Below are positions 8,338-17,327 of a stretch of DNA of 64,000 bases, piece by piece. The notes beneath the pieces were generated by a model that was not told where the DNA came from, made no database searches, and saw nothing but the letters and a program-made list of their open reading frames with translations. Both the position numbers and the translations under genes were made by a program. Source of the stretch: Actinoallomurus sp. (GTDB taxonomy: Bacteria > Actinomycetota > Actinomycetes > Streptosporangiales > Streptosporangiaceae); the NCBI GenBank assembly GCA_025964685.1, contig JAOPYG010000461.1:1-64000 (forward strand), given 5' to 3'. Position 1 is the first letter of the stretch, and each line of letters starts with the position of its first letter.

Positions 8338-9657
8338 ATGCGACGCGGCGGCACGACCACGGATGCGCTCGCGGCCAGGCTTCGCCGTGCGGCGTCCGGC
8401 TGGACACGGCCGGCGTCTCTGGTCCCGCTGGCCGCGCCGCTGGTCACGTTCCTGGCGGTGAACCGCTCCTGGCCGGCCGTCGTCGCGGTGGGCATGGCGG
8501 GCGTGGCCCTGCTCGCCACGTGCGGCCCGGTCGCGGTGCTCGGGCTGGTCCCGCTGAGCCTGCTCGGCGGGGCGGTGCCCGGTTCCACGAGCATCACGCT
8601 CGGTGCCATCGGCGTGGTGGCACTGATCACAGCGGTGCAGGTGGTGGCCGGGCACCGGCGGCTCCGCCCGCCGCACCTGTGGATGTCGCTGCTCGGCCTG
8701 CTCCTGCTCCTCGCCTACCTCTTCCCCGCGGTCAAGGTCGGGCGGGCACCGAGCCGGTTCTCCGACCTCGTCTGCCTGCTCGCGGGCCTGGGGCTCACCG
8801 CCGCGATCGCCGCGTCACCACCGCCGCCACGGGCCGTGGCCAGGGTCACCGCCCTGGTCGGAGCGATCACCGCGGGCTGGGTGCTGCTGGCCGGCGACCG
8901 CGTGGACGGCCGTCTCGAAGGACTCGGTCTCAACCCCAACTATCTGGGGGCCTTCCTCGCACTCCCGCTCATCGCCGCGGTCGGGCTCGCGCGGCACCGG
9001 AAGCCGATCTGGCTCGTCCCCGGCGCGGTCTGTCTCGCCGCGATGGTCGCGACCCAGTCGCGGGGGGCGGTGGTCGCCGGAACGGTCGGCGTGGCCCTCG
9101 TGCTCATCCAGGGCCGCCGGCGCGGCATCCAGGCGGTGATCGTGATCGCGGCCATCGGGTTCGGCGCGGTCTTCCCCGGTGTCATCGACGCCGCCGAGCG
9201 CGTCGCCGTGGGCGGCCGGCAGGCGACCGAGCTGAGTCAGAACTCCTCGGTGCGCGAGCACGTGGCGTGGTGCGCGGCGAAGGTCGCGGTCGAGCACCCA
9301 CTCCGCGGCATCGGCTACGGCATGTTCCCGTCCTATGCCGAGAATTCCACCAGCCTCGGCATTTACGTCGCCACTCATAATGATTTTCTGCGCTTGGCGG
9401 CAGAGGCAGGAATTCCGGCACTCGGCGCTTTTCTCATCTTGATCTGGCTCGCGATGAAAAGTCCCGGATCAGGGGACCTGGCAGTGCCACGGGCGATGGC
9501 CGCCGGCTATGCGGTCAGTCTGCTGTTCGCCAATCAGCTGTCCAGCCTCGTGGTGAGCATGCCGTTCTGGCTGGCATTGGGCTGTCTGCTCGCCGCTCCC
9601 GAGCCGCGCGGCACTCATATCACTTCGGCACTGGAGGAACAAAAACATGATCGATGA
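8338..9657 (+). CDS. O-antigen ligase/Wzy-like polysaccharide polymerase
   Basis: The 439-residue polytopic protein has about ten hydrophobic segments. A long extracytoplasmic loop in the C-terminal half (about residues 285-355) includes the region around RGIGYGMFPSYAE and ATHNDFLRLAAEAGIPALG. This H-N-x-F/Y...G-hydrophobic pattern is the Wzy_C/WaaL hallmark, where the conserved residues handle undecaprenyl-linked glycan. It would polymerise or ligate repeat units outside the membrane after flipping by the neighbouring Wzx-like protein. The ATG at 8338 follows GGGGAAG. The 3' end overlaps the methyltransferase start by 11 bp. Family members are hard to divide into polymerase and ligase by sequence, and polymerase is preferred from context. 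Confidence 0.85.
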   Translation: MRRGGTTTDALAARLRRAASGWTRPASLVPLAAPLVTFLAVNRSWPAVVAVGMAGVALLATCGPVAVLGLVPLSLLGGAVPGSTSITLGAIGVVALITAVQVVAGHRRLRPPHLWMSLLGLLLLLAYLFPAVKVGRAPSRFSDLVCLLAGLGLTAAIAASPPPPRAVARVTALVGAITAGWVLLAGDRVDGRLEGLGLNPNYLGAFLALPLIAAVGLARHRKPIWLVPGAVCLAAMVATQSRGAVVAGTVGVALVLIQGRRRGIQAVIVIAAIGFGAVFPGVIDAAERVAVGGRQATELSQNSSVREHVAWCAAKVAVEHPLRGIGYGMFPSYAENSTSLGIYVATHNDFLRLAAEAGIPALGAFLILIWLAMKSPGSGDLAVPRAMAAGYAVSLLFANQLSSLVVSMPFWLALGCLLAAPEPRGTHITSALEEQKHDR

Positions 9658-10501
9658 CCGGAACGAGGTCCTCACCGGTGACCGGTTCGCGTTCGGCAGC
9701 AACTGGCGCGCCTTCATCGAACTCGTGGACGAGAGGAGGATCAAGGCCGCCGTCGACTCACTCGGCGGCCCGCTGGGCACCACCGACCTGACCGGACGCA
9801 CCTTCCTCGACGTCGGCTGCGGGAGCGGCCTGTTCTCACTCGCCGCCCACCGGATGGGCGCACGCGTCCGGTCCTTCGACCATGACGCCGAGTCGGTCGC
9901 CGCGACGATCGAGCTGCGCGAGCGGTTCGCCGCCGACGCGGCCTGGACCGCCACCCAGGGCTCGATCCTCGACGAGGAGGGCGTCACCGGGCTCGGCCGG
10001 TTCGACGTCGTCTACTCCTGGGGCGTGCTGCACCACACCGGCGACCTCTGGCGCGCGATGGACCTCACGTCCCGTCTCGTGGCGCCGGACGGCCTGCTGT
10101 TCATCTCCGTCTACAACGACCAGGGGCTGGAGAGCCGCATGTGGCGCCGCGTCAAGCGCCGCTACAACAGGTCCGGTGCGCTGGCGCGGCGGCTGCTCGT
10201 CCTGGCCAGCGCCGCCTACCTCTACCGTCGCCGGGCGCCGGCGGGCGTCCTCGCGATGATGCGCGGCGGGAACACCGCGTTCGTACGCTCGCCGCGGGCG
10301 CGCGGCATGTCGGCAAAGCACGACCTGGTGGACTGGGTCGGCGGGTATCCCTTCGAGGTGGCCAAGCCGGAGCAGGTGTTCGCCTTCATGCGCGAACGCG
10401 GCTTCGAGCTCCGCTACCTGAAGACCTGCGCCGGCGGGCTCGGCTGCAACGAGTACGTCTTCGAGCGTGGCGACGGGTCAGGAGCCCCGGCGGATCGCTG
10501 A
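9647..10501 (+). CDS. Class I SAM-dependent methyltransferase (polysaccharide-associated)
   Basis: The 284-residue enzyme has the SAM motif I FLDVGCGSGLFSLAA (about residues 50-64), an acidic motif II in the following strand (SFDHDAES), and the motif FDVVYSWGVLHHTGD around residue 125, which is common in ubiE/Methyltransf_11-type glycan methyltransferases. The C-terminal region (about 165-225) is basic and helical. It probably O-methylates a sugar or the end of the glycan chain, in line with its place after the polymerase. It overlaps the polymerase gene by 11 bp and overlaps the convergent flippase gene by 24 bp at the 3' end. The acceptor is not predictable. Confidence 0.83.
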   Translation: MIDDRNEVLTGDRFAFGSNWRAFIELVDERRIKAAVDSLGGPLGTTDLTGRTFLDVGCGSGLFSLAAHRMGARVRSFDHDAESVAATIELRERFAADAAWTATQGSILDEEGVTGLGRFDVVYSWGVLHHTGDLWRAMDLTSRLVAPDGLLFISVYNDQGLESRMWRRVKRRYNRSGALARRLLVLASAAYLYRRRAPAGVLAMMRGGNTAFVRSPRARGMSAKHDLVDWVGGYPFEVAKPEQVFAFMRERGFELRYLKTCAGGLGCNEYVFERGDGSGAPADR

Positions 10502-11776
10502 CAGCCGGGCGAGACCGCTCCGTACGTAGGCCGCCTCCGCGGGACCGGGCAGCAGGTCCCGTGGGGAGGCGCCGGTGGCGCGGAGGAACCACGCGGTCTG
10601 CAGTCCGGCCAGCGCGGTGTACGCGACGCTGGAGGCGATCGCGCTGCCGACGATGCCGTACGCCGGCACCAGCACGAGGTTCAGCGCGATGTTGACGAAC
10701 AGGGCCGCGACGGACATGGCCGACGCGAGCATCGGGCGGTCGAGCCGCAGCAGGAAGGCCCCGATCGGCCGGGTCGCGCCGAGGGCCAGCAGCCCGGGAG
10801 CCAGCGCGAGCAGCGACGGCACACTGCCACGGAACGAGGATCCGTAGACGATCGGGATCAGCGGCGGCGCCATCGCGCACATCAGGCCTACCGAGGTGAG
10901 CGCGACGATCGCGGTGAGGCGCGTGACGCCCAGGGTCGTGGCGGCGGCGTCCTCATCGTCGGCGTCGAGCTGCCGGGGGAGCGCGATCTGCGCGATGGCG
11001 TCCGTGACCAGGCGGGTCAGCTCGGCGAGACTCACCGCGAGGGAGTACAGGCCGACCGCGGCCATCGTCGTCAGCCCGTCCAGGATCAGGATGTCGGAGC
11101 GGAAGAGCAGGAAGACCGAGGCGAGCCCGAGGTGGTACCGCAGGCCGCGGTCGAGGGCGCGCCGCGCCAGCGCCCCGTCCCAGTACCGGAACCGCGGCCG
11201 CACCGCCGGTACGAGCACGATGAGAGGGACCGCCGAGGTGAGCGCCCACAGCGCGACGACCTGGGAAGGGGACAGCCGCGTCACCGCCGACAGGAGCAGT
11301 AGCACCCCGCACTGCAGCAGGCCGCCGAGCAGGGCGGCCTTGTTGACCACCTGAACCTGGGACCGCAGGACGAGGATGTTGTTGAGGTAGAGCACCGCCA
11401 TCGCGCAGGGGATGGCCGCGAGTGCCGTCGCGAGCCGGCCGTAGCCGGCGACCGGGATCACGGCAGAGCCCAGGACGCCGACGATCAGCGCCGCGGCCAG
11501 CGCGGCCAGAGCGCCGACGGTGAGTCCCAGCACGAGGCTGTTCGCGGCGAGGGATCGCTGATCGGCCGCCCGCGACCACAGAAAGACGTGCGACTGCTCG
11601 ATCGAGAGATGGCCGACGGCGAGCGTGATCGTGGCGATCGTCACGATCACGAAGTAGACGCCCCGTCCCTCCGGCTGCAGCTCCCGGGCGATCACGACAC
11701 CGCTGAGCCCGCCCAGAACCATCAAGGTGGCGCGCGCGACGACGGTATGCGCGACCCGGCGGACCAGGGTCCTCAC
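10478..11776 (-). CDS. Wzx-like lipid-linked oligosaccharide flippase (MOP superfamily)
   Basis: This 432-residue polytopic protein, with 12-14 predicted membrane helices, is a polysaccharide transporter in the Wzx/MurJ superfamily. The first helix (about residues 18-40) follows the basic segment VRRVAHTVVARAT, and GRGVYFVIVTIATIT and a repeated helix-pair pattern follow. It would move the undecaprenyl-linked repeat across the membrane for the Wzy-like enzyme. The chosen start is GTG 11776 because it directly precedes the conserved N-terminus; the frame stays open 777 bp further upstream but only as a shadow of the amidotransferase gene. No strong ribosome binding site is visible. A 25-codon ATG reading frame ends in GTGA at this start, so coupling is possible. 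Confidence 0.85.
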   Translation of the reverse strand: MRTLVRRVAHTVVARATLMVLGGLSGVVIARELQPEGRGVYFVIVTIATITLAVGHLSIEQSHVFLWSRAADQRSLAANSLVLGLTVGALAALAAALIVGVLGSAVIPVAGYGRLATALAAIPCAMAVLYLNNILVLRSQVQVVNKAALLGGLLQCGVLLLLSAVTRLSPSQVVALWALTSAVPLIVLVPAVRPRFRYWDGALARRALDRGLRYHLGLASVFLLFRSDILILDGLTTMAAVGLYSLAVSLAELTRLVTDAIAQIALPRQLDADDEDAAATTLGVTRLTAIVALTSVGLMCAMAPPLIPIVYGSSFRGSVPSLLALAPGLLALGATRPIGAFLLRLDRPMLASAMSVAALFVNIALNLVLVPAYGIVGSAIASSVAYTALAGLQTAWFLRATGASPRDLLPGPAEAAYVRSGLARLSAIRRGS

Positions 11777-11850
11777 CGGAGCGGCGCCCGGCACCCGGCG
11801 AGCTGCAGCGGGCCGATCGGGAGGACGACGCGGAGGGGCCGGTCCGCCAT

Positions 11851-13773
11851 CTAGGCCCGCCAGTTGTCGGCGCCCGCCGCGATGGCGGTGCTGGCCCGCG
11901 TGTGGGCCCCGTCCACGAAGGTGCGGTGCCACAACTCGAACTGGATCAGGGCCCAGATCCGCGGGCTGTGGTCGGTGCCCTCGTCGTGCTCGCGGAGGAG
12001 CCGCGCGACCGCCGTGGGCCGGAACAGGCCGCGCGAGCGTGCCGTGTGATCGGTGAGCAGGTCCGAGGACAGATCGCGCAGCTCGGTCCGCAACCACGCC
12101 GCGAGCGGTACGCCGAACCCCATCTTCGGCCGGTTGATCAGCTCGGGCGGCAGCCAGTCGGCGACGGCGCGCTTCAGCAGGTACTTGGTCGTGCGCGAAC
12201 GGATCTTCAGGTCGGTAGGGAGCCCGGCGGCCCACTCCATCAGGTGGTGGTCGAGGAACGGCGACCGCGCCTCGATGGAGTTGGCCATCGTGGTGATGTC
12301 GGACTTCACCAGCAGGTCGCCCGGAAGGTAGGTGTTGACGTCGACGTCCATGATGGCGCCGATCTGCGAGCCGGCGCGTGACGCGGCGAACGACGCGTCC
12401 ATGATCTCGTAGCTGTCGATCCCGTCGAGCTGCTCCCGCAGGGCGTCGGAGTAGAGCGCGAACTTCTGCTCGGGGCTGAAGTAGGACATCATCCGCGCGT
12501 ACCTGCGGGGGAGCGGATGGCTGAGCAGCTCCAGCACCCGCCCGACCTTCCACGGCGGTGACTGCGGCGCACCGCGCGACGTGAGCAGCGAGCCGAGACG
12601 CTCGAGACGCGGCCGCATCGCGGGCGGCAGCGAGATCCGGCGCGTCCGCGCCATCGCTACATAGCGCCGGTAGCCGCCGAAGATCTCATCGCCTCCGTCG
12701 CCGTTGAGCACGACGGTCACCCGCTCCCGGCTCATCTTGGCCACGTAGAAGCTGGGGATCGCCGACGAGTCGGCGAACGGCTCGTCGAAGTGCCACGCGA
12801 GCGTCGGCAGCACGTCGATCGCGGACGGCCGGACGACCAGCTCGTGGTGGTCCGTGCCGTACCACTCGGCCAGCTTCCGCGCGTAGCGCCGTTCGTCGAA
12901 CTGGTGCTCGTCGAAGCCGATGCTGAAGGTCTTCACGCGCCCGGAGGTCTGGCGGGCCATCGCGGCCACGACGGCCGACGAGTCGAGGCCGCCGGACAGG
13001 AAGGCGCCCAGGGGGCGTTCGCTGACCATGCGGACGCGGGTGGCGTCCAGGAGCTTGTCCCGGAGTTCCTCCGCCGCCTCGCGCTCGTCGGTCACCGGGC
13101 GCGGTGTGCAGTCCAGCCGCCAGTAGCGGTGCAGCGCGTGCCGGCCCTTCTGCCACACCAGCAGATGTCCGGGCGGCAGCTTGTGCACGTCGCGCAGGAT
13201 GGACCAGGGAGCCGGAACGTACTGGTAGGTGAGGTAGTGGTGGAGCGCCACCGGATCGATCTCACGCGGCATCGACGGGTCCTGCATCAGCGCCTTCAGC
13301 TCGGATCCGAAGACGAGTGAGGTGCCGTCGGACCGCCAGTACAGCGGCTTCTTGCCGACCCGGTCACGGGCGAGCAGCAGGCGCCGCTTCCGCGCGTCCC
13401 AGATGGCGAACGCGAACATCCCGCGTAGCCGGTCGACCAGCCGGTCGCCGTACTCCTCGTACAGGTGGACGAGGCACTCGGTGTCGCCCTCACTGGTGAA
13501 GCGGTGGCCGCGACGGCGCAGTGAGTCCCGCAGTGTCGCGAAGTTATAGAGCTCGCCGTTGAGCACGGCGGCCACGGTCCGGTCCTCGTTGTAGACGGGC
13601 TGGTCGCCGCCGGCCACATCGATGATCGCGAGCCGGCGCATACCCAGGGCGGCGTGCTCGTCCGTGTGGAAGCCATCGCCGTCCGGGCCCCGGTGGATCA
13701 GCGCCTCGCACATCCGGTGGACCAGCCCGGCGTCGGGTGCGCCGGCCGACACGCTGCCCGCTATTCCGCACAT
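11851..13773 (-). CDS. Glutamine-dependent amidotransferase, asparagine synthase (AsnB) family
   Basis: The 640-residue protein begins MCGIAG, exposing Cys2 as the glutaminase nucleophile (class II GATase, residues 1-210, with HRGPDG and LNGELYNF). The synthetase domain follows with the PP-loop SGGLDSSAVVAAMA (about residues 258-271) and SIGFDE. The C-terminal region contains DGGDEIFGGYRRY. In polysaccharide loci, relatives such as WbpS amidate sugar uronates rather than aspartate; with a UDP-uronate-forming dehydrogenase nearby, that role is inferred here. A true asparagine synthetase cannot be excluded by motifs alone. It overlaps the downstream-reading GT4 gene by 13 bp and precedes the flippase. 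Confidence 0.9.
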   Translation of the reverse strand: MCGIAGSVSAGAPDAGLVHRMCEALIHRGPDGDGFHTDEHAALGMRRLAIIDVAGGDQPVYNEDRTVAAVLNGELYNFATLRDSLRRRGHRFTSEGDTECLVHLYEEYGDRLVDRLRGMFAFAIWDARKRRLLLARDRVGKKPLYWRSDGTSLVFGSELKALMQDPSMPREIDPVALHHYLTYQYVPAPWSILRDVHKLPPGHLLVWQKGRHALHRYWRLDCTPRPVTDEREAAEELRDKLLDATRVRMVSERPLGAFLSGGLDSSAVVAAMARQTSGRVKTFSIGFDEHQFDERRYARKLAEWYGTDHHELVVRPSAIDVLPTLAWHFDEPFADSSAIPSFYVAKMSRERVTVVLNGDGGDEIFGGYRRYVAMARTRRISLPPAMRPRLERLGSLLTSRGAPQSPPWKVGRVLELLSHPLPRRYARMMSYFSPEQKFALYSDALREQLDGIDSYEIMDASFAASRAGSQIGAIMDVDVNTYLPGDLLVKSDITTMANSIEARSPFLDHHLMEWAAGLPTDLKIRSRTTKYLLKRAVADWLPPELINRPKMGFGVPLAAWLRTELRDLSSDLLTDHTARSRGLFRPTAVARLLREHDEGTDHSPRIWALIQFELWHRTFVDGAHTRASTAIAAGADNWRA

Positions 13774-14972
13774 CGGCGCTCCAGCAGCTCTTGGTAGATG
13801 TGGACATGGCGGTCGACCATCGCGTCGGCGTGGAGGTGCCGGAGGCTCCAGGCGCGGGCCCGCGTCCCCAGGCAGGCGGCCAGCTCGGGGTCGCCCAGTA
13901 CGCGGCCGAGCCCGTCGGCCAGCGCCTCACTGTCGGAGGGCGGGACCAGGACCCCGCGGTCCCGCAGCAGCTCGCCGGTGCCCCCGACGTCGGTGGCGAC
14001 GACCGGCCGTCCGGCCGCCATGGCCTCCATGACGGCGTTGCTCATGCCCTCGTGCAGAGAGGGCAGCGCCACGACCTGCGCGCGCGCGAGCAGCGGCTCG
14101 ATGTCGGTACGGGTGCCGAGGAACCGCACGTCGATCCGCAGTTCCGCGGCCTGTTCCTCCAGCGCCCGGCGTTCGGGCCCGTCACCGACGAGGACGAGGG
14201 TGCAGGTCAGATCCTGGTCGCGCAACCGTGCGACGGCGTCGAGCAGGAAGCGGTGGCCCTTGTCGGGTTTGAGGTTGGCGATGCAGAGGATGACCGGTGC
14301 CGTGCTGTCGAGCGTCGCGGGCGGCGCCGGGTCGAAGGCGGAGTCCGGCAGGCCGTTGTACACCGTCGTGATCTTGTGGGGACGTACTCTCTCGTGGCGC
14401 CAGGTGTCCTGGGCGACGGCCTCGGCGTTGGCGACGATCAGGTCGGTCACGCGGGTCGCGAGACGTTCGACCGCCAGCAGGACGCGGCGGCCGCGCTTGA
14501 AGTCCCCGAGGCTGCGCCGGCCCGCCACGACCACCTTGATCCTGGCCAGGCGCGCGGCCGGAGCGGCCGTCACGTAGCAGTGGAACAGGAACGCGTGCAG
14601 AATGTCGGGCCGCAGGCGACGCAGGCTGCGGACGAGCCGCGCGAAGGCCACGGCGTTGGCCACCAACATGCGCGGACCGGGTGCGCTGGAGACGAAGCCC
14701 AGACGTACGACGGGGATTTCCGCCTCTCGCAGCCCGCTCTCTCGCGGGCCGCCCTTGAACATCAGCAGCACATGGACGTCGACGCCTCGGGAGCGCAGGC
14801 CCTGCGCGAGCAGGACGACCTGTTTCTCCGTGCCGCCGAGGCCGAGCTGGCCGATGAGCAGGCAGACGCGGGTGGGTGAGCCGCCGCGCGGCCCGGCCGC
14901 CTCCGTCGGCCGGGCGTGCTCGGCGAACCCGTGGCCGCTCCCCTGATCGTCGCGTGTACGAAAGTCAGTCAT
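13761..14972 (-). CDS. GT4-family glycosyltransferase
   Basis: This 403-residue GT-B glycosyltransferase has an N-terminal LIGQLGLGGTEKQVVLLAQGL glycine loop (about residues 37-57). It also has a central VVAGRRSLGDFK, a linker NLKPDKGHRFLLDAV at the start of the donor domain, and the E-x7-E element EGMSNAVMEAMAAG (about 305-318). The sugar transferred is unknown. ATG 14972 is chosen because GGAGAT lies about 12 bases upstream and the 23 extra codons of the longer frame are unconserved. It is the first gene of the minus-strand GT-amidotransferase-flippase unit and overlaps the amidotransferase start by 13 bp. Confidence 0.9.
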   Translation of the reverse strand: MTDFRTRDDQGSGHGFAEHARPTEAAGPRGGSPTRVCLLIGQLGLGGTEKQVVLLAQGLRSRGVDVHVLLMFKGGPRESGLREAEIPVVRLGFVSSAPGPRMLVANAVAFARLVRSLRRLRPDILHAFLFHCYVTAAPAARLARIKVVVAGRRSLGDFKRGRRVLLAVERLATRVTDLIVANAEAVAQDTWRHERVRPHKITTVYNGLPDSAFDPAPPATLDSTAPVILCIANLKPDKGHRFLLDAVARLRDQDLTCTLVLVGDGPERRALEEQAAELRIDVRFLGTRTDIEPLLARAQVVALPSLHEGMSNAVMEAMAAGRPVVATDVGGTGELLRDRGVLVPPSDSEALADGLGRVLGDPELAACLGTRARAWSLRHLHADAMVDRHVHIYQELLERRCAE

Positions 14973-15071
14973 CCCGCTCGCATCTCCAATTCCGGCGGGT
15001 CGTCGCCGTGTGTGCCGGTGCGGTCGTGTCCCGGCACACACGGCCTGCCCGTCAGGCGGGCGACGTGAAGG

Positions 15072-15998
15072 TCAGCTCGCGCAACCGGCCACCGAGCCCG
15101 GGGGAGCGCAATTGTTCGGAGTGTTGTTGCGAACGAGGCTGGTGATCAGCGACACCCGGCTCGTGACACCGGCATTGAAAATGCCGCCGCCGTTCGTCGC
15201 GGTGTTGAGCTCGACCGGCGTGCGCTCCAGGATCAACCGGCCGTCCGCGGCGTTGAAGAGTCCCCCGCCGGTGGCGCCGGCGGTGTTCTGGTCAAAGGTG
15301 GTCCTGAACGTCTGGGTCTGGCCACCCTGACCGTTGTAGATGCCGCCGCCATTCGTGTTGGCGCGATTGCCCCTGATGATGCTGATCTCGATGACGAGGG
15401 AACCGTCGTTGTAGAGGCCACCGCCACCACCGCCGCCCGTGCGGGTCGTGTTGTTCTGGATGAGCGTGTTGGCGACGTTGAGACGCCCACTGTCGTTGGA
15501 GATGCCGGCGCCGTTGTCCGCGGTGTTGCCCTGGATCGTCGTCTGGACGAGCGTGATGGTGCCGCGGGAGTTGAGAATGCCGCCGCCTGTGTCGTTGGTC
15601 GGTACGGTGGCGTCGGTCAGGCCGCGGGTGACGAAGAGACTCCGCAGGTCGAGACTGGCGCCCGCCGCGACCTCGATGATCCGGAACGGCGCCGCGGCGG
15701 CCGACCTGGTGATCGTGGTCGAGGTCCCGCCGAGGATGCGGAGGTCACCGGTGATCAGCAGCCCGTCCGGCCCCCGCCCGGTCGCCGACGGCGCGGTCAG
15801 CGCGTAGGTGCAGTTCGAGGCGAGCAGAAGCGTGCCCGAACCGACCGCGTTGGCGGCGTTGACCGCAGCGACCAGTGCCGGCGAGTTGCAGGGCACGTTC
15901 ACGGTCTGGCGGGCGTACGCCGGCTGCGCGACGGCCATTCCAGTAACCATCAGTACGGCGGTGCCGATGCCGCCAGAAATTCTCATTGCCGAACCCAT
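15072..15998 (-). CDS. Secreted right-handed beta-helix repeat protein
   Basis: The 308-residue protein has a Sec-type signal peptide (about residues 1-29, cleavage after AYA). A short Cys-containing start (VPCNSPALVAAVNAAN) resembles CSLREA/polymorphic outer membrane protein N-termini. Repeats of about 22-25 residues follow, with N/T-rich turns and GGGI or GGGL-N motifs (GGGILN, GAGISND, GGGLYND, GGGIYNG, GGGLFNA, GGGIFNA), the pattern of a parallel beta-helix. Four Cys (two near residues 37-63, two at the C-terminus) could form disulphides. No catalytic lyase residues are evident, so a polysaccharide-binding or surface role is only inferred from its place in the glycan locus. ATG 15998 has AGGAGGG about four bases upstream. 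Confidence 0.8.
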   Translation of the reverse strand: MGSAMRISGGIGTAVLMVTGMAVAQPAYARQTVNVPCNSPALVAAVNAANAVGSGTLLLASNCTYALTAPSATGRGPDGLLITGDLRILGGTSTTITRSAAAAPFRIIEVAAGASLDLRSLFVTRGLTDATVPTNDTGGGILNSRGTITLVQTTIQGNTADNGAGISNDSGRLNVANTLIQNNTTRTGGGGGGGLYNDGSLVIEISIIRGNRANTNGGGIYNGQGGQTQTFRTTFDQNTAGATGGGLFNAADGRLILERTPVELNTATNGGGIFNAGVTSRVSLITSLVRNNTPNNCAPPGSVAGCAS

Positions 15999-16300
15999 CA
16001 GGCCCTCCTGGCCAATCTGGACATTTCCCTATGTGGGTGGCGGAATTGTTTCCATAGGCCACTTCGGAAAATGGAATCAGTGATCCTCGTGCATAAATCA
16101 GGCCGCACGCTACCACGCTGTGCAGACTAATTAAACCTTCGAAATATTGACTATTGCTGGCAACCCTTTATTCGGTCGAATGTTTCGGTTCGCGGTGTCC
16201 CGAAACGTGCGCTGACGTGCATCGATGCACCGTGTTTTGCGGCAGGCGTCACGCGGTACCACAGCTGATGAGTTTCTGCCGTCAACGAGAGACCAGGCCA
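15999..16300. promoter_or_regulatory. AT-richer divergent intergenic region
   Basis: This 302-bp gap lies between the beta-helix gene and the WecA-like gene and is clearly lower in GC than its surroundings (for example 16110-16160). On the plus strand TTGACT (16147-16152) and TATTCG (16169-16174), 16 bp apart, form a possible promoter for the WecA/Wzc operon. No coding region is supported here. Confidence 0.4.
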
Positions 16301-17305
16301 ATGGCAATGACGTGGGTGGCGGTCGCGGCATTCGCGCTGGTCGGGATATTGACCGAATTCGCCCGCAGGCTGGCCGTTCAGCTGGCGTTGACCGACCGTC
16401 CCGGCATGCGGAAGAGCCACGACAACCCGACTCCCTACCTTGGGGGCGTCGTCATCGTCATCGGCGTTCTCGCCCCCACGGCCATCGCGGTGGGCGGCGG
16501 CGACCCACGCGTGCGGATCCTGCTGGTGGCGGCGACGGCGGTCGCGCTGCTCGGCCTGGTCGACGACGTGCGGCCGCTGTCTCCGTACCCGCGCCTGGCC
16601 ATCGAGGGACTGGCCGCCGTGACGGTCGTGGGCGGCCAGGTGGAGATCTTCGGGAACTGGCTCGACTACGTCGTGCCGGTGGTGTGGATCGTGCTGATCA
16701 CCAACTCCTTCAATCTCCTCGACAACATGGACGGCGCCGCGGCCGGCGTCGCCTGCGTGACGGGGGCGGCCCTGGCCCTGCCGGCCGTGATGGTCGGACA
16801 GCGAAGTATCGGCGTGCTGCTCATCGCCCTGGCTTGCGGGTGTGCCGGGTTCCTTCCCCACAACTGGACACCGGCACGGATCTTCATGGGCGACGCCGGC
16901 TCCCTGTTCCTCGGGTTCGTCATCGCCGCCTCGGCGCTGCTCGTCTTCGCCCCGTCCGGCCACGACACGAACGTCGCCGGGCCGCTCATGGTGACATTCG
17001 TCGCCACCGTCGACACCTGCGTCGTTCTGGTCTCCCGGCACCTCGCGGGCCGGCCGCTGATGCTCGGCGGCACCGACCACGTCTCACACCGCCTGCGCCG
17101 GCTCGGCCTCAGCACCGGACAGGTCGCCCTGGCGCTGTCCGGGGCCGCCGCCGTGACGTGCCTCGCGGTGATCCCGGTCCTGCGGGGCTGGCTGCCGGCA
17201 CCCGTGCCGCTCGCCATCGGGGCAGGGCTCGGCGCGTTCCTTGTGTGGCTGCTGCTGAAGGTGCCCGTGTACGCGAAGCACGACGACCACCTACGGACGA
17301 CGTGA
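16301..17305 (+). CDS. WecA/TagO/Rfe-like undecaprenyl-phosphate sugar-1-phosphate transferase
   Basis: The 334-residue polytopic enzyme starts glycan synthesis by moving a sugar-1-phosphate (usually GlcNAc-1-P) from UDP to undecaprenyl phosphate at the inner leaflet. Diagnostic motifs are KSHDNPTPYLGG, LVDDVRPLSP, the NSFNLLDNMDG catalytic loop with the DD pair and Mg-binding Asp, PHNWTPARIFMGDAGSLFLGF, and the late cytoplasmic GGTDHVSHRL loop with its His. About ten membrane helices alternate with these loops. The start ATG 16301 matches the usual N-terminus; ATG 16307 is an alternative, and the longer in-frame extension is unconserved. The chain-length protein follows after 22 bp, so they probably form one operon. 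Confidence 0.9.
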   Translation: MAMTWVAVAAFALVGILTEFARRLAVQLALTDRPGMRKSHDNPTPYLGGVVIVIGVLAPTAIAVGGGDPRVRILLVAATAVALLGLVDDVRPLSPYPRLAIEGLAAVTVVGGQVEIFGNWLDYVVPVVWIVLITNSFNLLDNMDGAAAGVACVTGAALALPAVMVGQRSIGVLLIALACGCAGFLPHNWTPARIFMGDAGSLFLGFVIAASALLVFAPSGHDTNVAGPLMVTFVATVDTCVVLVSRHLAGRPLMLGGTDHVSHRLRRLGLSTGQVALALSGAAAVTCLAVIPVLRGWLPAPVPLAIGAGLGAFLVWLLLKVPVYAKHDDHLRTT

Positions 17306-17327
17306 GATCTCTGTGAAAGGCAGCGGC

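Noticed and set aside
11777-12553. N-terminal 259-codon extension of the flippase frame
   Set aside because: It overlaps the amidotransferase gene and is a frame-shifted shadow; the conserved flippase begins at GTG 11776.
15072-15998. Gly/Asn-rich repeats as a PE_PGRS-like protein or DNA repeat array
   Set aside because: The repeat is at protein level with a Sec signal and beta-helix periodicity; the DNA copies are too diverged for a repeat array.
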